From: Chaenocephalus aceratus
Taxonomy: Eukaryota; Chordata; Actinopteri; Perciformes; Channichthyidae
Assembly: GCA_023974075.1 (NCBI GenBank)
Contig: CM043796.1
Span: forward strand, 21,754,927-21,818,926
Length of the DNA: 64,000 bases
Reading direction: 5' to 3'
In this document: positions 1-64,000 of the stretch, piece by piece
Numbering within the stretch: position 1 is the first letter of the stretch
Layout: each line of letters starts with the position of its first letter
The notes under the pieces: model-generated
Told to the model about the DNA's origin: nothing
The model's database searches: none
Seen by the model: only the letters and a program-made list of their open reading frames with translations
Position numbers and translations under genes: made by a program

Positions 1-484
1 CTACTTTTACTCTAGCACAATATCTATACTTATACCACCTCCGTTTATAGCCTATGAAAAAAACTATTAGAAAACGAAGGCTTTTTTTAACGTTAGCAGA
101 TAGTGACAATGTATGCTAGCTAGCTAGCTCAACAATTCCTTAATGATATTGTGACAGAAAAACATTTCAGTTCACATCACGCTCTGCCGCTCTGCTCTGA
201 ACACCTGAACGGCCCGTTCTAACAGCTGTTCACCAGCGGTGCAGTCTGTGCCACAGTGACTCCGCACAGTTAACGAACGCACCGTAGCTAATCTAGTTGA
301 CCCTCATACCGGAGCAGCAGAGTTCAACCGACAGGCAGGAAGACTCGAGCACACAGCTCGCGCTTCATATATTAAAAAATAACACCATGTGCGTCATGAT
401 GGCACATAACAGCTCGCGACCCGCAGATTATTGTGGCGATTAGATAAAATGTAAATTATATTTGACGCAATTTTAGTTACATTT

Positions 485-606
485 CCATGACTTTTCCAAA
501 ACTTTGGGAAAAACATCGTTTTCCATAACTTTTCCAGGGCCTGGAATTTGCATTTTGAATTTCCATGACTTTTCCAGGTTTTCAATGACCGTACGAACCC
601 TGTATA
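485..606. repeat. Dispersed repeat with internally repeated 'ttccatgacttttccag' units
   Basis: The segment carries three near-copies of a motif around tttccatgacttttcca and ends with ccgtacgaaccctg. Similar blocks are common in teleost genomes (recalled, not searched). It lies in the atp8b5 intron downstream of the last exon in the window. The rest of 1-749 shows no exon that I can support. Confidence 0.45.
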
Positions 607-749
607 ATGATTTGAGTATACCAAAAAGTAAAACATCTAAAAGCTTCAGTGTGTTTAATTCAATGTATTAATTGAAGTAAGACATGTTTCCTCAGCCTCT
701 GATGAGCAGACCCCTCCTGTGTGTAGTTCTTTGTGTGTGAGTAACTTAC

Positions 750-9870
<9,121 letters not shown>

Positions 9871-10559
9871 CTGGAGGAAGAGCTTGTGTTTACATACCAC
9901 AGAATAAATAGAACTTAGTGAAGTGAAGATACATTTCGTTTGAGTTAGACCATACAGACATATCAACTGAAAAGGGAAACTGGCATGAGTGAGGGGGAAG
10001 CAGTTTATTTATGGAAGGTCATGTTTGTGTTTAGCTTTGGTTCAGTGTGAAAAGATATCTAGATGACCAAGTGCTAGCAGAAGAAACAAGTGATTTAATT
10101 TAAGCAAAAACAATTGTAAGGAAGAAACGGGGGATAAAAAGACAACAACGAAAAAACATGTTTTTTAGCCTTGAATAGCAAGGTGTGTTCAATTATACAC
10201 AATGTACACATGTGGTGTTATTAGTAAATGTAATTAGTTAGGCAAGGCTGGAGATTGTCTTTTGACGTTAATTGCAAGCTTTTAAAAAAATAGTCGCAAT
10301 CTTAGTAAAGTAGCTGTTCGTCATGGAACTAAGGACTACACATGAAAATGGTCAAGGACTCCCTGGAACAAGACATACAATTGATTAAATTATATTAAAT
10401 ATACTTTATTCACTCCTAATTGGAAAATTCTTTAAATTCCTGACTAAATAAATAAAAAATGTAAAAAAACCAATACATTTTCCACTATGTAACGTTCGCT
10501 CTAACACATTGTTCGTGATAGGCTAATGAGCGGGAAATCTCTAAGTGGACCAATCACAA

Positions 10560-10670
10560 CCGGTATGAGAAAAATGAAGCATTTTGGACATTACATCATG
10601 TAAACATGTCACGGTAGAGGCCCACAATTCGAATATGAAACCAGAAAATGAGCATAATAGGACCTGTTAA
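10560..10670. repeat. Dispersed repeat, also present inverted near 63150-63260
   Basis: The block with acatgtcacggtagaggccc and atgaaaccagaaaatgagca resembles, in reverse complement, the block at 63150-63260 (gaggccctataaggcac, tctggttcat). Both look like one interspersed family of fish genomes. No ends or target duplications were resolved. Confidence 0.4.
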
Positions 10671-11618
10671 GTGAGAAAACACACAGCTCTTTCATTGAGA
10701 CAATATCAGGCAACATCCTCGAGACGTTATCTGTGCTGCAGGGCTGTAAAGACACATCTAACCGCTCCCTTCTCAACCCTTTGTACCACAGTGAAGTCTT
10801 TGGCACATAATACATGATCGCAAAGATTACGATAGCGATATGACCGTGAACCTCCGACTTGTTCTGAATCAGGTGAGCAGAAGAAGACTTCGAATACAAA
10901 ACAGAACATCTTGATTTTGCTTCATAGTTGTGATTTTGTTTGATCTTGGAACAACAGATCCTTTCAAAAGTGGAAAAGGAAGAGTGGGAAATGTTCAGGG
11001 TGAAATTCATAACAATTAAAGCAAGCCAAAGGATGGTGCTTGCTTGAATATATAGCAAAGAAAGTAACCAGCTACTATTCTATACTGTATTCCTTTTCGA
11101 TATAAGTCAAACATATCCTACACCTTAGAGAAAAACACTTTCCTCACAACTACACTACTGCTAATAGCTTGACCCCCGATTTGTGTTGTTATATAGATCC
11201 AAAACTAAAGCCAGTTCCAAACTCACTCTGTTATTGTTCTCACAACACTTTGAAAGAGTTATTGTGAATCGGAAGTGTGTCACTAGGCTTGGACTTTGAA
11301 ATGAGAGAAACATTTGAAATACATGACCTTTCTCAGGGTTTAAAACGTGAGCCCATTTCCTCAAAAGCGCCTGTACATCCACCGATTCCCCAAGGTGTGC
11401 AACCAAATGTAAAACAGCCACATACCTGAAACAAAAATGAGTTTTCCCGCAGACAGACTCAGGAACACAGGGCCCTAAAAAAAAAATAGAGGACAAAAAC
11501 AAATTTCAATCCTCCCTTTGCCTCCGCTTTAAAGGAAGTAAATCCAGGCCTTAGAGGTCTGTTTGGACGTCCAGGCTCCAGCAGAGAGGACAGACGGGGG
11601 CCTCCAGCCGGGATGAAA

Positions 11619-11666
11619 GACACGCAGGATGGACGACACGCAGGATGGACGACACGCAGGATGGAC
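11619..11666. repeat. 16-bp tandem repeat, three copies
   Basis: The unit gacacgcaggatggac occurs three times in a row without mismatch. It lies in the unc13b-atp8b5 spacer and has no coding context. Confidence 0.9.
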
Positions 11667-14600
11667 GACAGGTGGAGTGGTGACAGAGGCGCCTGCAGCA
11701 GAGGTTTCAGGTTCGTGCAGGAAGAGCTGGGATCTCCCCGCGGCCAACAGCTCAGGGCCTTGAGTAAACACTGCAGCGATCTTTGGACCTGGATGGTAAA
11801 ACGGGGCAGGACGGGGGCTGTAAAACAACAGTACAGGTGAACGGCTACAGCCAATCAGGGCCAACTTTAGGGTTGTAATAGGGGCGGTCAGGTATGTAAC
11901 ACACCCTGTGAGGCTGCGCATGCTCACACTGGGGACTTACCTCTACAATATCAGTGCCTAAAACAGTTTACATATACTTACGTGCAGGAAATGCCAATCA
12001 TCGGTCACATTTTTGATAAATTACTTCAAATGGCAGCTCCAGATATTGTGACTTCCTGACTGATATGCTCTTCCAAAATGGAATTTAATATGTGTGCTCA
12101 AACACAAAGGAACCCAGTGTCATCCAGGGGACTTCAACATGCTTGCTAAATTAGTTATTGTGTTGTGCGTGCACATGCACAAAGATGCCTACAGTATCTG
12201 CATATATGCACAAATACCCATACTACAAACAAAAAAAAGTCCCGATATATTGTTTGTCCAATTCAATATGCAAAAGTACCTGCATTATACTGTATGCAAG
12301 TAAGCGTGCTTTTATTTTATGGCTATTCCGACCCACAATCCTTTGCAGGGGGTATACTGTTTAAGCATTGGGGTCAAAGCTCAAGGCACTATGTGGACAC
12401 AAATGGATGCATAATGCATGAGACACCAGATGCTAGACCTTTTATTTATTACCCCCCTTTTATTTTATTGTTTGTTTTTTATTGCTTTTTTTTCATTCTA
12501 CTGTGTTGTGTACTGTTTTTATACTGTTCCATGCTCACTGCTTGTAGCACTTCGGGATTTGAAGTCAGATTTAATGAAACCCATTATTATTATTATGCAA
12601 AAAGGACAAGATTTGGAACGCAGCAGTGATTCCTTTTTTTTAAGATGACTCAACTCCACAGAAAACACTAAATTATGTCACGTGTATCAATTTTCAGGCA
12701 CCATCAAATTGAAATTGAAGAACATTTAGCATTTCATTAGTGTTATGAAATTGCTCTGCCTGTTTTAACAAGAATACCCAATAGGAGAAAAATCATACAT
12801 GCATTTCATATCATCAGTTGATTGGATTATTAAGGCTCAGTTTGGCTACATTACAGTAAAGAAAGGAGATGTTTGCTATTATTTGTCTTGGTTTTGACAA
12901 TTAAATTATGGAATTAATATTGATACGATGAAAAATCCAATCAAAACCTGTGGTTCATATCAGTTGGGAAAAAAAGCAGGTTCACAAAGGTATAGATACG
13001 TCTCAAATACTTTATACAAAATTCATTATCGGAATGTTGACAATACAAAGAAAACACCACACAATGGCAGTTACTGTGACTGATACACTTGTTAACTATT
13101 GCAGTGATTTAGTGCAAGGGTTAACACCTTTTAAAAGATCAAAAGTGAACACTTGTAACTTGGCACGAGGAACATGTATATTAAAAGAGGCTATGAACCA
13201 TTTCGTATTCACAAAGGATAACGTACTGTAACAAAGACAAGTCGGTTTAAAAATATACACACATTGAAGTTCTCATATTATATATTCATTAAAAGTAACA
13301 TTATAATGTCTTTTCATCTGTTATACACATTCACTGGATCTCACTTCATATTACTCCATAAAACAGAATGTGATTGACATCTTTAAAAAGGAAACTTAAC
13401 ACAAAATAAAACTAAGATATAGAGTTAGAAATATCAAAGATAAAAAAAGATAAGGTACATCACTTGGGAAATGTAATACACATCCTAATGGGCAAAGACT
13501 TGGCCAAATGAAATACAAGGATTACAAAAAAGGTTAAAAAGATACACATTTCACCAAAGTAAGGCCACTCAGACAGAGCAGGAAAAGAGTTGTAAACCAC
13601 AAATAAATCTACGCTCGTGTTCAAATGTTCAGATATGGTGGAAGAAAACTTTACCTGAAAGTTTGACATGTTTTTTTCCTCAATTATAAATGAACAAAAG
13701 ACTTCATTATCGCTATTGTCAGTCAAAGACGCGATTCCCCAACATTTCGTTATTACTAAAACACTTTATTCTGAGGGCGTGTAACTCATCTTGTTGAGCT
13801 GCAGATCTATGCAACTCGTTCAGACTTACCACTCTGTGCAAATTAAAAATTAAAAAACCGGTAAACAACAATTTCAATCTAGGGCTTTGGAAAAGCACAG
13901 ACAAAAAATAAATATGTATAAAAAATAAATAAAATGGCTGCACCCTCTAGAGTTGTAAATGGAGATTTTTGCGAGGAACAAATCTGGCCATAGCAGGGTT
14001 CACTTTTTCGCATTGTTACTTATTGAAATCATATTGTTGTTGATTATATACGTATTATATCATTATTCTTTTCCTGGGGGGACACAGGAATGAGAGTTGA
14101 AAATGGCAAGGCACACTTTTATCTGGTAAATCCTTTAAATTCAGGGAATACAATATCACTTTTAAGTACCTTCTCTTGACATTAGCTGTCCAAGATATGA
14201 AACCAGTACATATTTCATCACTTCCGCTCTATTCAATAATTGACCTATTAAGATATACGACCGTATCCTAGCTACAAGCCATTAATTTGTTCCAAAAAAA
14301 GAAGCCTGAATTCACATTTACTCAAACCATCACAGTGGAGCTACACAAAGAGACTTTTGTGTTGACTTCACACATTCGCAGTTGGCAGAGTGTAAGGCAT
14401 CGAACACATGGCCTAGGTTTGAAGGGGTTTAGGTGGTGGTGGTGATGGTGGTGGTGGGGGGGTTATTGCACAAAAACATTGGGGGAATTGTGGGAACATG
14501 TTGGCCCTCCAGCCGGGCCTGGCACCCGATGCTCCCTTGAGGCTGTGGCGTGTGCACTTTGACACTCCGGCTGATGAGAGGTTAAAGGAGGTTCAATTAC

Positions 14601-14896
14601 AGATCTAGATCTGGTCTAGTGCCTAGGAACAGCTGGTTAGTGTGAAGGTTGAGTGACTTGTGTGCCGTACAGTAGCTCGGTAAATAATAACAGGAGTGAT
14701 TGAAGAAGTCCAAAACACCCAGAGTGTGAACGTGACAGTGTGTCGGTGACTTTGATTAGGCGCCATCAAACAGTCAACAGCAGCTAAGACACGTCAAGTA
14801 AAAGTTGTTGTCAAAAAAATAAATGACTACGTGTTTTTTTAGACCTCTGTGAAATCAGAAGACCTTCGAATTCCGTCTTTGTCTCTCCTGCTCCTC

Positions 14897-62314
<47,418 letters not shown>

Positions 62315-64000
62315 CTGAGGAAAGATTCAAATAAAAAAAATGATGAAGTACTGTCAAGCGTGTTTATATCACTTTTTTTAAAACCAAAGGGTTGGAAAGG
62401 TCAGCGCACTCAGCGGATAATAACAATAGTTGTGTAGTTTGAGCCCTTGTTATCAGAAAACAAGATTCTGATCGCCATTAAGTTCACACACAAATGTCTC
62501 CATAGTTACTGCCAGGCCCCATAACTGTCGATGACAAAGGCTACTTCCTTTCTTCCTTGTGTCGTGTGTTAGCTATCATAATACATTCAAGCCTTGTTTT
62601 GTCATTCAACGTGCTTTTCAAAGGGCTTGAAAAACAGCTTGATGACAGCAACAAAATGGCATATCAATTGTGAAATGAGCAGCGCAACAAGGGCATTTGC
62701 ATATTCTCTCTATCTGTGGCAGTTTATAGCGATTGAAGGGCCAAACAAAAGGAAGATGAGAGGAAAAGATAATCAAAGAGAGCAGCTCATTGAGAAAATT
62801 AAGGGGGGGGGGGGCTGAGTGTCCAGGTGCATGTTGGCATTTACTGTAGGCTTTCTAAATCATGTGCTCATTCATGCATATAATGATATATACAGTTAGA
62901 ACAATATACAAATGGCATTATATATCATTTGCTATATACCATAATATATGGTTCAATGTATTTATTATTTCTCTATAATTTCAGTTGAAATGTTCTTAAC
63001 ATTTAAAAACGCTACATTTCATTTTCTAAGTATTTATTTCACACAGGAGTATACTAACTAAGGCTTTTCTGTGTTTTTTCATACGGATTTTTGATTATTG
63101 ACTTAATAGAAATCATTATATATCCTGATATTGTTTACCCAAACATTAAAGAGGCCCTATAAGGCACATTTCTGGTTCATATTTTATATTTAGTGCCTCT
63201 AGTGACACATGTTTACATGCTTCGATGTTCAAAAAGGTATTTATAGGTCTAAGCCTATCATGTACAATGTGTAGCCAATAGAAGTGTGAGTGTTACAAAG
63301 TGATGTCACCATGTTAGGAAAGTAAACTAAGGAGTTTTAAAAAAATATATTTTTAACAGATTATACATACAATAAATACTTGTTATGGTGCTGAGCATTT
63401 GCTGGAAATGTAGATGAATATATATATATATGTATTTTTTTTGGTTTACATCATAGCTGAGCTGACACATCATTAATGGACAGCAGAGCGATGAAGGTCT
63501 GGAAAAACAAACAGTGTAGCAATGAGCGACTTAACAAAAGACAAACAATGACACGCATGCAACAACGTGCCGGCTCTCTTGTCACCATAGATACCTTTCA
63601 CGGGGAAAGTAAAACGAGGAAATTAAACCAATGAATTACAAAGAGGAAATGAACAGCAGCTGTTTAACAAGATACTCGCACAGCGTGAAAACAAAGACAC
63701 CTTTCCCGGAGCTCAAAGCACCAGGTAGGAACTAGGCTGGGGACCGTTCACATTAATACAAAAAGATTCTTTTTTTGGAATGTGCCTTTATTTACATAAA
63801 TGAATGATACTGATTATATAATAATATGGGATATTATGAACATATTTTTGATATTCCATTCCATTTTATTTATAACTTTTTATTTTACATTTAATTATTT
63901 GTTTTAACATTTGTATTGCACCATTACTTATTGTTTATATGTGTATTTAAATATATTTATTCAATAATATTTTATATCATTTTAAAAAGGGAGCAACTGG
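62315..64000 (-). other. unc13b 5' intron, no exon seen
   Basis: The exon encoding the Unc13 initiator and first C2A strands should lie upstream and was not found here. Contents are a poly-G run near 62804-62814, a dispersed repeat at 63150-63260 and AT-rich sequence. I translated around 63480-63500 and found no C2A-like peptide. Confidence 0.6.

Larger units (their letters stand above)
9871..14896. other. unc13b 3' UTR plus unc13b-atp8b5 spacer, no confident gene
   Basis: The unc13b stop is at 14897-14899, so minus-strand sequence just below it is 3' UTR. Possible AATAAA signals (tttatt on plus) occur near 13765 and around 12437-12470; which is used cannot be told. Short ORFs here have no recognisable family and no splice support. 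10495-10665 contains a dispersed repeat (atgaaaccagaaaatgagca), and 11619-11666 holds a 16-bp unit three times. A GC-richer stretch at 11500-11930 could hold a 5' exon or promoter of atp8b5, but nothing proves it. Confidence 0.5.

Noticed and set aside
11459..11930. Two overlapping 131-132-codon minus-strand ORFs
   Set aside because: Arise over a GC-rich stretch with a 16-bp tandem repeat; no family match and no splice support.

Overview
The window is vertebrate nuclear DNA, most likely from a ray-finned (teleost) fish. Coding sequence is split into short exons with GT..AG introns. Introns and spacers carry Tc1, hAT-like and Harbinger-like elements, an L2-type LINE tail and a long CA microsatellite. 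All recognisable host genes are on the minus strand. No rRNA, tRNA or CRISPR was seen.

Region 750-9870 holds 19 exons of the N-terminal half of a class-1b P4-ATPase (phospholipid flippase), called atp8b5. It covers the first membrane segments, the A domain (DGET), the P-loop DKTGT and the N domain, and leaves the window before the C-terminal half. Region 9871-14896 holds no confident gene; it contains the unc13b 3' UTR and the spacer.

Region 14897-64000 is unc13b (Munc13-2), a presynaptic vesicle-priming factor. Read 5' to 3' (from high to low coordinates) it encodes: C2A (58910-62314; first exon outside the window), the linker (57301-57514), an 8,325-bp cassette exon (47869-56193), a Ser-rich exon (45039-45329), the calmodulin-site exon (44854-44944), an alternative b-type N-terminal module (35232-37862, perhaps starting at 40414), C1 (32802-33021), C2B (31833-32482), MUN (17391-29892) and C2C with the stop (14897-16094). 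I followed reading phase across every constitutive junction and it is consistent, giving about 1,546 residues plus the missing first exon. That fits the usual size of ubMunc13-2. The order unc13b then atp8b5, same orientation, matches UNC13B-ATP8B5P on human 9p13.

The most unusual content is the isoform machinery of unc13b. The giant exon is an exact multiple of three, enters and leaves in the same phase, and encodes 2,775 low-complexity residues with two arrays of short hydrophobic LLSGLF / LLGGLFGG motifs around a Trp/Tyr-rich segment. Immediately after its GTAAGT donor, a second 620-codon open frame of the same repeat type continues in another frame. There is also a 6-nt microexon, a 23-nt exon that fits only the b-type chain, and a run of five possible acidic microexons in MUN, all phase 0.

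Both genes act at membranes. Unc13b opens syntaxin to prime vesicles; the flippase keeps aminophospholipids on the cytosolic leaflet. Nothing in the sequence shows shared regulation; their adjacency is best read as conserved synteny.
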